A DNA stretch of 64,000 nt from JALNZF01 sp964447405 (GCA_964447405.1 CAYUSP010000003.1:186001-250000); one strand, 5' to 3'; positions 35,980-46,814 are shown, counted from the stretch's first letter. Numbers and translations are program-made. Notes: generated by a model from the sequence alone, not told the origin.

Positions 35980-37764
35980 CTACCCGACAACCCTGTTTCT
36001 CCCGCCTTCTTTGGCGCGATAGAGAGCAGAGTCGGCAATCGAGAGCAGCTTTTCAATAGACTCGCCTGCAGTGAATTCCGAGATACCAATGCTGACGGTT
36101 CGGTTGGCTGGAGGCTGGTCCTCGCTGATGGGAATCATTAATTCCTCCGCGGATCGTCTGATCCGTTCAGCAATGACCAGAGCGCCTTTGATAGACGTGT
36201 TTGGCAGCACAACGCAGAACTCCTCTCCACCGTAGCGACCTGCTACATCGGAAGTTCGGATCATTCCCATCACCAGAGCGGAGAATGTACGGAGCAGTTC
36301 ATCGCCTTTGATGTGGCCATAGGTGTCGTTGAACGACTTGAACTTGTCCAGATCCATCATAATTACCGAGAGTGATGTCTGATATCGCTCTGATCGGTCC
36401 ATCTCCTGCTTCAGGCGCTCCATCAGATAACGCCGGTTCGCCAGACCGGTTAAACCGTCCCGTTGAGCAAGTTCGAGGGTTTTTTCATAAAGATGAGCGT
36501 TCTCTACAGCCACGCCCACCTGATTCCCGATTGTCATGAGAAGCGCCTCATCCTGATCGGAAAATCTCTCCTTTTTCGCTGAATAGAGGGCCAGTGCTCC
36601 CAGAACCTCGCCTCTGGCGCTGATCGGCACAACAAGGGCGGACCTTATCTCATCCTGTTCCAGGCCTGGAACAAAGTCAGAACCGCCATCCTCATCTCCC
36701 CCGGCATGGATCGCGTTGTTCCTGAGAATCACATCACCGATGCAGCCCTGGCCCAGAGTGGATATCTGGCGGATCCCTTCTTCCGAGAGGCCGCGCTGCG
36801 CGGCAAGTTGCAGCAGTTTTCCGTCTGGTTCGACAAGGACTACTGCGCCCTTGTCTGCCCGAAGGCTGTCCAGCACCCGGTCGAGGACCTTGGGCAGAAC
36901 CCTGCCCAGATCAAGGGATTGGCTGATCGTTTCAACAACGTCATACAGCGCGGATAGCTCACGCACCCGGCTGGCTGCCATCTCTTCGAGGTTGCTCCGC
37001 CAGTTCGTGATCTCTTCTGCCATTAAATTGAACGAAGTTGCAAGCCCCGCGATCTCGTCGCTTCCTCCTGCCTCGGCCCGCGCATTCAGGTCACCCGAAG
37101 AAAGCCTGACTGCTGCTGTTGACACGGATTGAACGCGCCGGGTGAACCAGTAGTACAAGAGAAAGTAAATGGACACTCCGATCGCCGCGGATACCATGAA
37201 GGAGATCACGAGCAATTCTACAGCCCGCTTTTTAATTTCCGCCTGCGTGGTTTGGAGGTCAAGACTGATGAGTGCTGCGCCAATAGTTACCCTGCCGGAG
37301 GAAAGCGGAATGACAAGACAGTACTGTTTATCCTCAGGATCGTAATAGACCGAGTAGCCGCCTGACAGCGCTTTCAAAAAGGCATGCACGTCATTCGCGG
37401 AAATGTCGACAGAAAGCATTTCACGAAACTGCTTTCCCTTCCATTGTTTTTTGTTGCAGGCAATCACCTGCCCGTGGTTGTCAATAAGCACAATGAAGTT
37501 GACATCAGCGCCCAACGCAGTCCGGTAAACCAGTTGATCGAGCGCTGTGACCTTCTTTTCCCGCATGAACGTTTCCGCGGGACTTTTCATATCCTCACCC
37601 ATATACAGAAGCCGCGATTCCGCATCGTGAAAAATGCCTTCCCGATCATGGATGTAATTAAAGTATGAAAAAAAGGGAATGATGCACACGACGGGAACGC
37701 TGACAATGAGGGCGATCTTGGCGCTCAGAGAGGATCGTATCTTGTTCAAAAGCCGGAATGGCAC
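35980..37764 (-). CDS. membrane diguanylate cyclase (HAMP-GAF-GGDEF)
   Basis: About 594 residues. A transmembrane helix (KIALIVSVPVVCIIPFF), an extracytoplasmic region of about 150 residues, a second transmembrane helix (VSAAIGVSIYFLLYYW), HAMP, GAF (about 300-435) and GGDEF (about 440-590) are arranged in order. The active-site loop GGEEF is intact, and an inhibitory RxxD site lies five residues before it (RTSDVAGRY), so the enzyme should make c-di-GMP and be product-inhibited. No ATG fits the N-terminus. GTG 37764 has AGGGG 7 nt upstream and is preferred over a TTG at 37821. It is separated from gyrB by a terminator. Confidence 0.9.
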   Translation of the reverse strand: MPFRLLNKIRSSLSAKIALIVSVPVVCIIPFFSYFNYIHDREGIFHDAESRLLYMGEDMKSPAETFMREKKVTALDQLVYRTALGADVNFIVLIDNHGQVIACNKKQWKGKQFREMLSVDISANDVHAFLKALSGGYSVYYDPEDKQYCLVIPLSSGRVTIGAALISLDLQTTQAEIKKRAVELLVISFMVSAAIGVSIYFLLYYWFTRRVQSVSTAAVRLSSGDLNARAEAGGSDEIAGLATSFNLMAEEITNWRSNLEEMAASRVRELSALYDVVETISQSLDLGRVLPKVLDRVLDSLRADKGAVVLVEPDGKLLQLAAQRGLSEEGIRQISTLGQGCIGDVILRNNAIHAGGDEDGGSDFVPGLEQDEIRSALVVPISARGEVLGALALYSAKKERFSDQDEALLMTIGNQVGVAVENAHLYEKTLELAQRDGLTGLANRRYLMERLKQEMDRSERYQTSLSVIMMDLDKFKSFNDTYGHIKGDELLRTFSALVMGMIRTSDVAGRYGGEEFCVVLPNTSIKGALVIAERIRRSAEELMIPISEDQPPANRTVSIGISEFTAGESIEKLLSIADSALYRAKEGGRNRVVG

Positions 37765-37868
37765 GGGAGGGCCCCTTCGAAGCGCAAGGTGAGATTGCAC
37801 GTATGAGCTACGTATCGGCAAATACCGGGGAAAATATAGAGCTATTCCTGTTTTTTCTGCCGAGTGCC

Positions 37869-37896
37869 AAAATAAAAAAACAGGCGTCTCCGCCTG
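37869..37896 (-). terminator. rho-independent terminator downstream of gyrB
   Basis: On the minus strand CAGGCG, a GAGA tetraloop and CGCCTG form a 6-bp stem followed by a run of seven T. It lies between the gyrB stop and the diguanylate cyclase start. Confidence 0.8.
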
Positions 37897-37982
37897 CCTT
37901 TTCTCCCCTGTTCAGGGCCTTGCTATTCACCGCCTGCCGCGGTGGTTTGTACCCGGATTTCGCTATGCGCATTTCGCCGTGA

Positions 37983-39878
<1,896 letters not shown>

Positions 39879-39884
39879 TTCAAA

Positions 39885-39958
39885 CCTCCTGGACCCTGAC
39901 ACCCGGCCCTACACGTTCTTTCCTTGCCCCTTGCTACTTGCCCCCTGACCCTGTCATA
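39885..39958. repeat. family C repeat upstream of gyrB
   Basis: Words TGGACCCTGACACCCGGCCC, CTTGCCCCTTGCTACTTGCC and CCCTGACCCTGTC match other family C copies. It sits between the promoter and the ribosome binding site and is therefore in the 5' untranslated part of the mRNA. Confidence 0.8.
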
Positions 39959-39967
39959 TCGCGGCAG

Positions 39968-39997
39968 ATTATAAATCAGTATGGGGGGATAATGCAA
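39968..39997 (-). promoter_or_regulatory. probable promoter for gyrB
   Basis: Minus strand TTGCAT (39997-39992), an 18-bp spacer and a perfect TATAAT (39973-39968). The 5' untranslated region of about 80 nt would consist mainly of the family C repeat. Confidence 0.65.
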
Positions 39998-40072
39998 TAG
40001 GTGTTTTGCCGGGCTGTGCGAGGGAAGCGCGCCGATACGAGGAAGGAAGGATGGACTGCGGGTCAAAAGGGG

Positions 40073-41272
40073 TCATGCCGTATCCACCATCTTTCTGAAA
40101 TATCGGCAATTCTCCACAAGGTCAGGCCCCTGCTTGAACAGCCCGCCGCCGATGAGGAAGATAAGATCGTGTCCGTACGTTTTGAGCATCTCGGGAACAC
40201 GGTCCAGGCTCATGCCGCCGCCGGGCGCCGGGAAGATTGTTTTGAGATGGCCCATAGGCTCTGTCGTACCATGAACGATATCGGCGCATGCCTCGCGGCT
40301 GAAGGAGAACCTGCCGCCGAAGTTCGGAAATATGGTCGCATCCGCGCCAGCGAGCCGCGCCAACTGACCTAAGATGACACCATGCGACATACCGCCCTGC
40401 CCGATCACAAAGCTGCCTTGCAGCGCGGGATGGGTCAGGATCGGAAGACCGATCGCATCATCGTCAGCCAATTCGCGCATCATGTCGAAACCTGTCAAAC
40501 CCGGAGCGATCATGATGCCGCCTGCTCCGGCATTTTTCGCAATCAACGCCCGTTCCCTGACCCTTGCATTCGCAGCCGTGATATTGGCTACAAAGATGGC
40601 CTGGCCTCCCGTCTCCCTGTTTGCGCGGGCAATTGCCTCGCTGCAGCGTTTGATACGCTCTCCGAAAGGCGAGCAGCACTGGTCCGTCAGGCCGTGATCG
40701 TCCTTGATCATGTCCATGCCGCCGAGTGCGAACTGGTAGGCGAGATCAGCCAACTCCTGGCAGGAAAGCCCCATGGGTTTGACAGCCGTGCACAGAAGCG
40801 GCCTCGTGGGTGCGTTGAGCAGTTTCCGCAGACCTGATCGACCAAACCGTGGCCCCTGGAAAAGTCGAAGCATCGACTCCGGAAGATCGAAATGCTCCAC
40901 CCGGATGCCGGGTTTGATGCTGCTGTTGCCGAAGATTACGTTCAGGAACTGCGTCAGTTCGCCAGCCGCTATTTCAACAGCATAGCTGATGACGGCCTCG
41001 TAACTGTCATGTTCTCTTCTTTCGAATGCTTCGATCCTGCCAAAGACATGGTCGCGAATTATCCCATTAGGAACCTCGTCCGCAGGGAATTCCACGGTCT
41101 GCTCGATGCAGATGTCCTCGGCTTTTGAACGTGCAGCGTTCTCAGTGCCGAAGATGCGATACGTGATCGAAAACCGTTCTCCGGAGAATAGAGAGGCTGG
41201 TGTGCAGGTTTGATGGATAATGGGCATCGGAATGATTTTGGGATCCTTTGTATACCGCAGGTCTGATAACAT
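40073..41272 (-). CDS. RuBisCO-like protein (form IV type)
   Basis: About 399 residues with the RuBisCO large-chain fold: N-terminal domain (FSITYRIFGTENAARSKAED) and barrel (PTRPLLCTAVKPMGLSCQEL). The carbamylation segment reads GGMDMIKDDHGLTDQ, keeping Lys and Asp but with His where carboxylases have Glu. Loop 6, which in true RuBisCO holds the catalytic Lys, reads FPNFGGRFSF with no Lys. It is therefore a form IV enolase-, isomerase- or decarboxylase-like enzyme, not a CO2-fixing one. Members are known in methionine salvage and in apionate-type sugar-acid breakdown. The start codon is uncertain (weak site at ATG 41272). It lies about 300 bp downstream of a transketolase on the same strand, suggesting a shared sugar-phosphate pathway. 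Confidence 0.9.
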   Translation of the reverse strand: MLSDLRYTKDPKIIPMPIIHQTCTPASLFSGERFSITYRIFGTENAARSKAEDICIEQTVEFPADEVPNGIIRDHVFGRIEAFERREHDSYEAVISYAVEIAAGELTQFLNVIFGNSSIKPGIRVEHFDLPESMLRLFQGPRFGRSGLRKLLNAPTRPLLCTAVKPMGLSCQELADLAYQFALGGMDMIKDDHGLTDQCCSPFGERIKRCSEAIARANRETGGQAIFVANITAANARVRERALIAKNAGAGGIMIAPGLTGFDMMRELADDDAIGLPILTHPALQGSFVIGQGGMSHGVILGQLARLAGADATIFPNFGGRFSFSREACADIVHGTTEPMGHLKTIFPAPGGGMSLDRVPEMLKTYGHDLIFLIGGGLFKQGPDLVENCRYFRKMVDTA

Positions 41273-41573
41273 TCTAACACGGTCGCGACCTGAAACCAAC
41301 TAAGCGCTACCATTCAGAATCTATCCACTACGTGTCTTTCCCCTGTTTTACCTTCTTCATCTTCCCTTCCAGTTGCTTGTACTTCCGGAACGCAATTGAG
41401 AACAATGATGATTCAGATATCGAACCGGCATGGAGCTTGCGTTTTTCGCGGGCTTCTTATGCAATGCTGTCTTTGTCATTCGTGAGTCCGCCTCCCTCGT
41501 GATCAAACAGGCTCCCCCCTTGCTGCTTGCTACATGCTACTTGACCCATGCCACTTTACCCTTGCCCCGGACG
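41273..41573. other. gap between transketolase and RuBisCO-like gene, with a family C repeat
   Basis: The 301-bp gap holds a family C repeat near 41515-41573 (CCCCTTGCTGCTTGCTACAT, GCTACTTGACCCATGCC) that touches the transketolase stop codon. The remainder shows no gene, promoter pair or terminator that I could support. Confidence 0.6.
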
Positions 41574-43550
41574 TTACAGTGCTTCAGCTTTGGCAGAGCT
41601 GTGAACTGCCGCGATATGTGCTGCGGACAATTCGTCTTCGGATACAGAAAGCCTTTGATTGATCATGAGGCCGATGCGTTCGATCAACGCCATTGCATCC
41701 ATGCCGTATTTCCTGAGCAGGTAGCCCTTGCTCGCGCCATGGGCAAACGTGTCGTTAAGTCCGATGCGTATAAGCTTCTTTGCGATGCCCGCTTCCGCCA
41801 TTTTCTCGGCAATGATGCTGCCCAACCCCCCGACGATCGTATGGTTCTCCATCGTGATCACACCGAATTGTGACCCGGCGATGGCATGCATGACTGACGG
41901 ATCATCAAATGGCTTCAAGGTGGAAATATGCATATGCTGGATGGATACTCCCCGCTTCCGGAGCGCGTAGACTGCCCGCATGGCCTCCTCGGTCATGATG
42001 CCTGACGAGAGGATAACGATATCGTTCCCTTCTGTCAGTACCCGCGCCTTTCCGAACACCATTGGAGTCGAGAACAGCCGGGGAATCTCGCCCCGAAGCA
42101 TCCGAATATAGACGGGGCCATTGATCGTTTCAGTAATGTCAAGTATCGTCTCAACCTCGGTGGCGTCGCCGCACTCCAGGACCGTCATGTTCGGGAGCGC
42201 CCGCATGAGGGCGATGTCCTCAATGGCCTGGTGCGTTGCGCCCCCCGGGGTGGTAATGCCCGGAAGAAAGCCGATCATGCGTACCCGGAGGTTGGGATAG
42301 GCAACGGACATGGCTATCTGGTCGTATGCTCTTCTATATATAAAGACCGCGAAGGTATGGACAAATGGGATGAATCCCTCGCGCGCGAGGCTGCCGGCCC
42401 AGCTCAGCATGTTCTGCTCGGCAATGCCCATGGACAGGAACCGGTCCGGATATACATCGCGGAACAGATCGATTTCGGTCGAACTCGTGAGATCAGCGGA
42501 CAGCACCAGGACCTCGGGCTTATCCGCTGCCCAACGCACGAGATTTTTTGCATGCACACGGGTGACGATCTCGGGACCGGGCTTTGGCGCTGCCGTGGTG
42601 ACCCGCTTCTCTGGAATCATCATCGTGATTCCGCTCATTTCCCTATACGCCGCAACGTAACGGTCCTTTTCTTCCGCAGAGGTGAAACGGACATAGTGCA
42701 TCTTCGGAGCCCGGCTTTTCAAAGCATCTATACCCCTTGCTGCGTCCGTGTCCGCGAGAACGACCACTGGACGTCCATCAGGAGTGACTGAGCCTGCCTC
42801 GGCAAGGCGCTTTATGTCGTGACCGTTGACCCTGTACACTCTTGCGCCAAAGGATTCCAGTCTTTTTTCGAGCGGTTCCACATCCATGACATTGCACATC
42901 TTCCCGTCGCACTGAAAACCGTTTACATCAACATAGACTATTACATTGTCGAGCATGTGAAAGGACATGGCCTGGAAAGCCTCCCAGGTCTGGCCAATCT
43001 GGAACTCGCCGTCGGACATGAAGACAAAGACCCTGCCCTTCTCACCTTTCCGCTTTCTGGCCATGGCAATACCAGCGGCCTGGCTTATCCCCTGGCCAAG
43101 AGAACCGGTCATGGTCTCCATACCGGGTGAATGCTCGGCGCCGATCATTTCGACTGAACTTCCATCCCTGTTGAACTGGCGAAGCCCCTCCTCTGCCATT
43201 CGGCCTGTCTCTATCAGTGTGGCATACAGCACAAGAGCGTATTGGGCAGGAGAGAGAAAAAAGCGGTCGTGGTCAGTATCGGGCCCATTGAAGGATGCTC
43301 CGGTGAAATAGTGAGGATTGTCCGGGCCCGGCACACCAGGAAAAGGTTTTGGAATAAGCGGTGTGGTTATCGTACCGAGGTTCATGACCTTGACATATAA
43401 AGTTGCCATGATCTCAGCGGATGAACACGCCTGGCTAAGATAACCGCCATTGCTCATGATCGTGTGCTCCAGCACACGCTTGCGGATGCCCGATGCCACG
43501 CGGACCACCTCATCCTGCCACTGGGTGTTTTTTTTGTCAGATGCCTTCAC
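41574..43550 (-). CDS. transketolase-family enzyme (single chain)
   Basis: About 658 residues with both halves fused: TPP-binding N-terminal half (NGGYLSQACSSAEIMATLYV, EHSPGMETMTGSLGQGISQA, then FMSDGEFQIGQTWEAFQ) and pyrimidine/C-terminal half (VLSADLTSSTEIDLF, DRFLSMGIAEQNMLSWAGSL). The metal-binding motif begins SDGE rather than the usual GDGE. A segment near residues 60-95 (PKPFPGVPGPDNPHYFTGAS) differs from the housekeeping enzyme, so it looks like a specialised transketolase. The start is uncertain; GTG 43550 with GAGG 11 nt upstream is preferred over 43562, where the site would overlap. Pairing with the RuBisCO-like gene suggests action on a branched or acid sugar phosphate. Confidence 0.88.
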   Translation of the reverse strand: MKASDKKNTQWQDEVVRVASGIRKRVLEHTIMSNGGYLSQACSSAEIMATLYVKVMNLGTITTPLIPKPFPGVPGPDNPHYFTGASFNGPDTDHDRFFLSPAQYALVLYATLIETGRMAEEGLRQFNRDGSSVEMIGAEHSPGMETMTGSLGQGISQAAGIAMARKRKGEKGRVFVFMSDGEFQIGQTWEAFQAMSFHMLDNVIVYVDVNGFQCDGKMCNVMDVEPLEKRLESFGARVYRVNGHDIKRLAEAGSVTPDGRPVVVLADTDAARGIDALKSRAPKMHYVRFTSAEEKDRYVAAYREMSGITMMIPEKRVTTAAPKPGPEIVTRVHAKNLVRWAADKPEVLVLSADLTSSTEIDLFRDVYPDRFLSMGIAEQNMLSWAGSLAREGFIPFVHTFAVFIYRRAYDQIAMSVAYPNLRVRMIGFLPGITTPGGATHQAIEDIALMRALPNMTVLECGDATEVETILDITETINGPVYIRMLRGEIPRLFSTPMVFGKARVLTEGNDIVILSSGIMTEEAMRAVYALRKRGVSIQHMHISTLKPFDDPSVMHAIAGSQFGVITMENHTIVGGLGSIIAEKMAEAGIAKKLIRIGLNDTFAHGASKGYLLRKYGMDAMALIERIGLMINQRLSVSEDELSAAHIAAVHSSAKAEAL

Positions 43551-43799
43551 GCTTACAATCACCTCACTTATTGATTCTATACGGCGGCCTGTATTTTAAT
43601 AATTTCCGGAAATCAAGGTTTCTACTGCCCCGAGATTATTACGTAGGCCTGACAAGCTGTCAAGATGAAATTCAATCCATAAAGGGGAAAAACCGAATAT
43701 ATTGTGTCCTCAGCCAATAACCATACAAGTTATTGTGTAAAACATAATTTTAATCATTAAGTTTTTCTTTTAACTCATTAACTTTATGTGATTTTTTAC
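43551..43799. other. divergent intergenic region
   Basis: AT-rich spacer between the leftward transketolase and the rightward secreted-protein gene. A 75-codon plus-strand frame here has no ribosome binding site and is not called. I could not assign a clear promoter to the transketolase. Confidence 0.45.
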
Positions 43800-43828
43800 T
43801 TGACATAGAACTTTTTTTATGGTATATA
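43800..43828 (+). promoter_or_regulatory. strong sigma-70-type promoter
   Basis: TTGACA (43800-43805), 17-bp spacer, TATATA (43823-43828), preceded by A/T tracts. It would start a transcript about 57 nt before the secreted-protein start codon. Confidence 0.78.
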
Positions 43829-43892
43829 CTGACTACAATTTACAATAACCCCTATCTTAATGATTAACAGGGGATTTTAAAGGAGGAGTGAC

Positions 43893-44423
43893 ATGAAAAA
43901 ATTGGTATCGTTTTTTGTGCTGTCTTTTCTGATAGTTGCAACAGTTGCTGTTGGTGAAGGTTCAGCTGCGCAATTCGACAATATCATCACCGCAGCGGAT
44001 GTGGAGCAGATAACGGGTATGGCCGGCGTCAAGCAGGTTCCCCGTCAACCGCTCGACAAGTTCAGGAACGGCGACCTTAATTTCGCCCTCGCCAGCGGCG
44101 AGCCGGTTTTGATGGTCCAGTTCCGTCCCGTGCAGGTCTTTGACACGAATGTTTTTGAGTACCTGAGAACTGATTCGGGCTATTACAAAGCCCCGCTCAG
44201 GGGCATCGGCGAGCAGGCCTTCACCAGCCCGGCGTTCGCTCCCCAATTCGCGGTAAATTTCAGGAAAGGCCATTTGTTCGCGGTCGTAACTACCCATGTG
44301 GACCCCAGGGACCATTCCAAAACCGTGCTGAAAATGGATCATCTCGTTACCCTGGCCAAGCTCATTGCATCCCGTATGTCGATACCGAATACCGTTGCAA
44401 TGGAAACCACGTCAGCACGCTAG
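43893..44423 (+). CDS. secreted protein of unknown function
   Basis: A 176-residue protein with a clear Sec signal peptide (KKLVSFFVLSFLIVATVAVG, cleavage near GSAA-QF). The mature part has no cysteines, heme motifs or repeats and alternates strands and short helices (DVEQITGMAGVKQVP, GEPVLMVQFRPVQVFD, KAPLRGIGEQAFTSP). I do not recognise a family. It is monocistronic, with its own promoter, a strong ribosome binding site (AAAGGAGG) and its own terminator, so it is probably well expressed. It is transcribed divergently from the transketolase. Confidence 0.85.
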   Translation: MKKLVSFFVLSFLIVATVAVGEGSAAQFDNIITAADVEQITGMAGVKQVPRQPLDKFRNGDLNFALASGEPVLMVQFRPVQVFDTNVFEYLRTDSGYYKAPLRGIGEQAFTSPAFAPQFAVNFRKGHLFAVVTTHVDPRDHSKTVLKMDHLVTLAKLIASRMSIPNTVAMETTSAR

Positions 44424-44446
44424 ACAGAACGAATAAAATAATTCAT

Positions 44447-44488
44447 AAAGCCGGAAGGACCTGAGATCATCCTTCCGGCTTTATTTTT
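44447..44488 (+). terminator. rho-independent terminator
   Basis: AAAGCCGGAAGGA and TCCTTCCGGCTTT form a 13-bp stem with a 10-nt loop, followed by a T-rich run. It ends the secreted-protein transcript and could also act on the minus strand for the ferredoxin region. Confidence 0.88.
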
Positions 44489-44535
44489 TCACACCCATGC
44501 CGCCCCCAGGTTGCAGAGTCGTCGAATCATTGAAT

Positions 44536-44715
44536 TTACTCGATCGAAATGGCGTAATAAGGACAAATGGTCATAATGCCCTCACGTTCCTCGTCGCGAA
44601 AATGGGCTTCGCTGACCACCCACGCCCGTTCTTCACGCATCTCAAAATAATCCGGGAACGCCTCCGCACACCCGCCGCAACCTTCGCATAAACTGTAATC
44701 AATATTCAGGACCAT
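44536..44715 (-). CDS. small single-cluster ferredoxin
   Basis: A 59-residue electron carrier. Cys10, Cys13 and Cys16 (CEGCGGCAEAFPDYF) plus Cys51 (CPYYAISIE) provide ligands for one [4Fe-4S] (or [3Fe-4S]) cluster. The protein is acidic, as usual. ATG 44715 is preferred because family members begin just before the first Cys motif; a GGAG lies about 12 nt upstream. The partner is not evident from neighbours, although a thioredoxin lies divergently next to it. Confidence 0.85.
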   Translation of the reverse strand: MVLNIDYSLCEGCGGCAEAFPDYFEMREERAWVVSEAHFRDEEREGIMTICPYYAISIE

Positions 44716-44867
44716 GATTTTATTAAGCTCCTCATTGCTAACCAATACAACATGCTACCCGAAAGAGCGATGCATTTCAACAGGGGACGCGCATCGTGCT
44801 TTTATATTGCCTTAGGATTGTGTTATACTGGGCCGAAGTGCACGATCTAAACCGGGATGGTACTGAC

Positions 44868-45332
44868 ATGTCCGCAACTTCTATCCTGCTCCGCTGCAAG
44901 GCCTGCAAGACCCTGAACAGGATTCCTGATGATAAATTATCAGAACACCCTGTCTGCGGCCAGTGCAAAGCGCCGATCGATTTTCCCCGCGAACCGATCA
45001 ATGTGACCTCTGCGAGCTTTGACACCCAGGTTCAGGAATGGCCGGAAATCGTGCTCGCCGAGTTCTGGGCAAAATGGTGCGGGTATTGCCGCAAGATCGA
45101 ACCTTTCCTGAACGGCCTCGCTTCACGAAAAGCCGGCCGCCTCAAGATCATCAGAATTGATGTGGATTCCGAACAGCCAATCGCTGCGCGTTTCACGGTC
45201 AAGGCGACACCGACCTTCATTCTCTATCGAAATGGCCATCAGATCGGACGTTTCGATGGCACACCTGTGCGGGAGATAGAACTGGAATATTGGATCGATG
45301 CAATGCTTCAGAAGGACACACCGGAAGTATGA
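44868..45332 (+). CDS. trxC: thioredoxin 2-like protein with N-terminal zinc ribbon
   Basis: A 154-residue cytoplasmic thiol-disulfide reductase. The N-terminal zinc ribbon has Cys10/Cys13 (CKAC) and Cys30/Cys33 (CGQC). The thioredoxin fold carries active site WCGYC (Cys71/Cys74) and the cis-Pro loop KATPTFILYRNG. The active site has Tyr where classic thioredoxins have Pro. ATG 44868 gives the family N-terminus; the ribosome binding site is weak. An open frame extends to 44796 but is not typical of the family. Confidence 0.9.
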   Translation: MSATSILLRCKACKTLNRIPDDKLSEHPVCGQCKAPIDFPREPINVTSASFDTQVQEWPEIVLAEFWAKWCGYCRKIEPFLNGLASRKAGRLKIIRIDVDSEQPIAARFTVKATPTFILYRNGHQIGRFDGTPVREIELEYWIDAMLQKDTPEV

Positions 45333-45394
45333 ACAGCACAACACGGACAACAGGCTGTTGCGCAGCACCAACACAATACCGCGGATGATCAGCC

Positions 45395-46036
45395 TTACTC
45401 CCAGCGCTTCATGCCCGTTATTTCGGCAATCCGTAGATCCGCTTCATGCGTCTTCCCCTGGCGCAGCAGCTCGATGACATTGGAATCCACAAGAGACTGA
45501 AAAATCCCCTTCCGCACCTGCTCATCGGAAATCTCCTCCAGCACCTTTTTACGGACAGCCTTGATCCTTTCGAAAAAATGGGCATACTCCATGCCGTACC
45601 GCTTTTCAAGGTCTTGCCTGATTTTCCTGGAAAGCGCGGGGCTTGCTCCGCTGGTGGACACGGCGATCACCAGTTCGCCGCGCTCCACGACCGAGGGGAC
45701 AATGAACGTGCTTTCTTCGGGAAGGGACACCGTATTCACGAGCACGCGGTTTTTCCTGCACGCATGCGCCACGCTCGTGTTCACATCAGAGGAATCAGTG
45801 GCGGCAATGACGAGGAATATTCCGGTGAGGTCATTTTCATCGAATTTTTTGTTTACGTGGTTTATCTTGCCCGATTGGGCCATTTCGTGCAGTTTCGGAG
45901 TGAGCGAAGGGCTTATGACGGTCACCTTTGCCCCTGATTCCAGAAGGGATAGCGTCTTGCGCTCTGCCACTTTCCCGCCGCCTATCACCGCGCAGGGGCG
46001 GTCGCGCAGATCCAGATACACGGGATAGTATTTCAT
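45395..46036 (-). CDS. precorrin-2 dehydrogenase / sirohydrochlorin ferrochelatase domain protein
   Basis: A 213-residue Met8p/CysG-N-type enzyme that oxidises precorrin-2 to sirohydrochlorin and may insert iron to make siroheme. It has an NAD-binding Rossmann motif VIGGGKVAERKTLSLL, LVIAATDSSDVNTSV, and the conserved VSTSGASPALSRKIRQDLE segment. No uroporphyrinogen methyltransferase domain is fused. Its start overlaps the bamD stop as ATGA, so it is translationally coupled to bamD, an unusual partner. Siroheme or heme d1 use is consistent with the heme-rich context. Confidence 0.93.
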   Translation of the reverse strand: MKYYPVYLDLRDRPCAVIGGGKVAERKTLSLLESGAKVTVISPSLTPKLHEMAQSGKINHVNKKFDENDLTGIFLVIAATDSSDVNTSVAHACRKNRVLVNTVSLPEESTFIVPSVVERGELVIAVSTSGASPALSRKIRQDLEKRYGMEYAHFFERIKAVRKKVLEEISDEQVRKGIFQSLVDSNVIELLRQGKTHEADLRIAEITGMKRWE

Positions 46037-46776
46037 GGCTTCTGCAGTTTTTGAAGATAGGAGTCTGTTTTTTCCTTCATGGCGGGATATTTTATGGCCA
46101 GCATCTCGAATTTCTTGCGCGCCTGTTCGTTTTCCCCCAGTTCCATGTAGGCAAGCCCCGCGGATAGGAAAGCATCTTTTTCCGCCACGGAACCGGGATA
46201 GTCCTTCAGGAGCTTCTCGCAGCGCGCCGCAGCCGCCTTATAGGATTCTTTTTTCAAGTAGAACTTTGCGACATACAATTCGTATTCAGACACCCAGTCC
46301 GTGCAGATGGCTATGTATTTCCGCGCTGTTTCCTCATACCCGCTCCTGGGATACTTATCCAGGAGTTTCCGCATCTCCTTGATCACGGCATGGGCTGGCG
46401 CAGGATCGCGGTCAATGGTAGTAAGCTCATTGTAGTAGCACATCGCGATCTGATATTGGGCATATGCCGCATCCCTGTTCACGGGATGATAGTTCAGGAA
46501 AGCCTGGTATTCTACGAGTGCTTCGCTGTACTTTTCCTCGCCGAAATAGGTATCTGCGATGCGCAGCATCAGGACCGCGTCATAGCTCTTATCCGGGGAT
46601 TTTTCCTGGATCTGCTGATATCCCTTGCGCGCCTTTTCAAAAGATGCCGTATGCATGAATTCCTCGGCCTCTTTGAACGCGGCCACAGAATCGAATGGCA
46701 GCTCCTTGGCTGCGCAGCCCCCGAATACCAGAGCCGCTACCATGCCGAGCACTATTATGGAAATAGAGTTTTTCAT
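46033..46776 (-). CDS. bamD: outer membrane assembly lipoprotein, BamD-like
   Basis: A 247-residue lipoprotein with signal peptide and lipobox LVFGGC, followed by five TPR-like helical pairs (FEKARKGYQQIQEKSP, YSEALVEYQAFLNYHPVN, YAQYQIAMCYY, YKAAAARCEKLLKDYPGS, ENEQARKKFEMLAIKYP). This is the BamD/ComL arrangement of the outer-membrane protein insertion complex. The gene has no Shine-Dalgarno sequence, and its promoter places the transcript start within a few bases of the ATG. Confidence 0.9.
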   Translation of the reverse strand: MKNSISIIVLGMVAALVFGGCAAKELPFDSVAAFKEAEEFMHTASFEKARKGYQQIQEKSPDKSYDAVLMLRIADTYFGEEKYSEALVEYQAFLNYHPVNRDAAYAQYQIAMCYYNELTTIDRDPAPAHAVIKEMRKLLDKYPRSGYEETARKYIAICTDWVSEYELYVAKFYLKKESYKAAAARCEKLLKDYPGSVAEKDAFLSAGLAYMELGENEQARKKFEMLAIKYPAMKEKTDSYLQKLQKP

Positions 46777-46784
46777 AGGCGGGC

Positions 46785-46814
46785 ACTATATCATGGGGGG
46801 ATTTACGATGTCAA
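46785..46814 (-). promoter_or_regulatory. sigma-70-type promoter for bamD, implying a leaderless mRNA
   Basis: Minus strand TTGACA (46814-46809), 18-bp spacer, TATAGT (46790-46785), the same arrangement as the trp promoter. The expected start site, about 7 nt downstream, is at 46777-46779, adjacent to the bamD ATG at 46776. Confidence 0.7.

Noticed and set aside
40073..41272. Functional CO2-fixing RuBisCO.
   Set aside because: Loop 6 lacks the catalytic Lys and the metal-site Glu is replaced by His, so it is a form IV protein.
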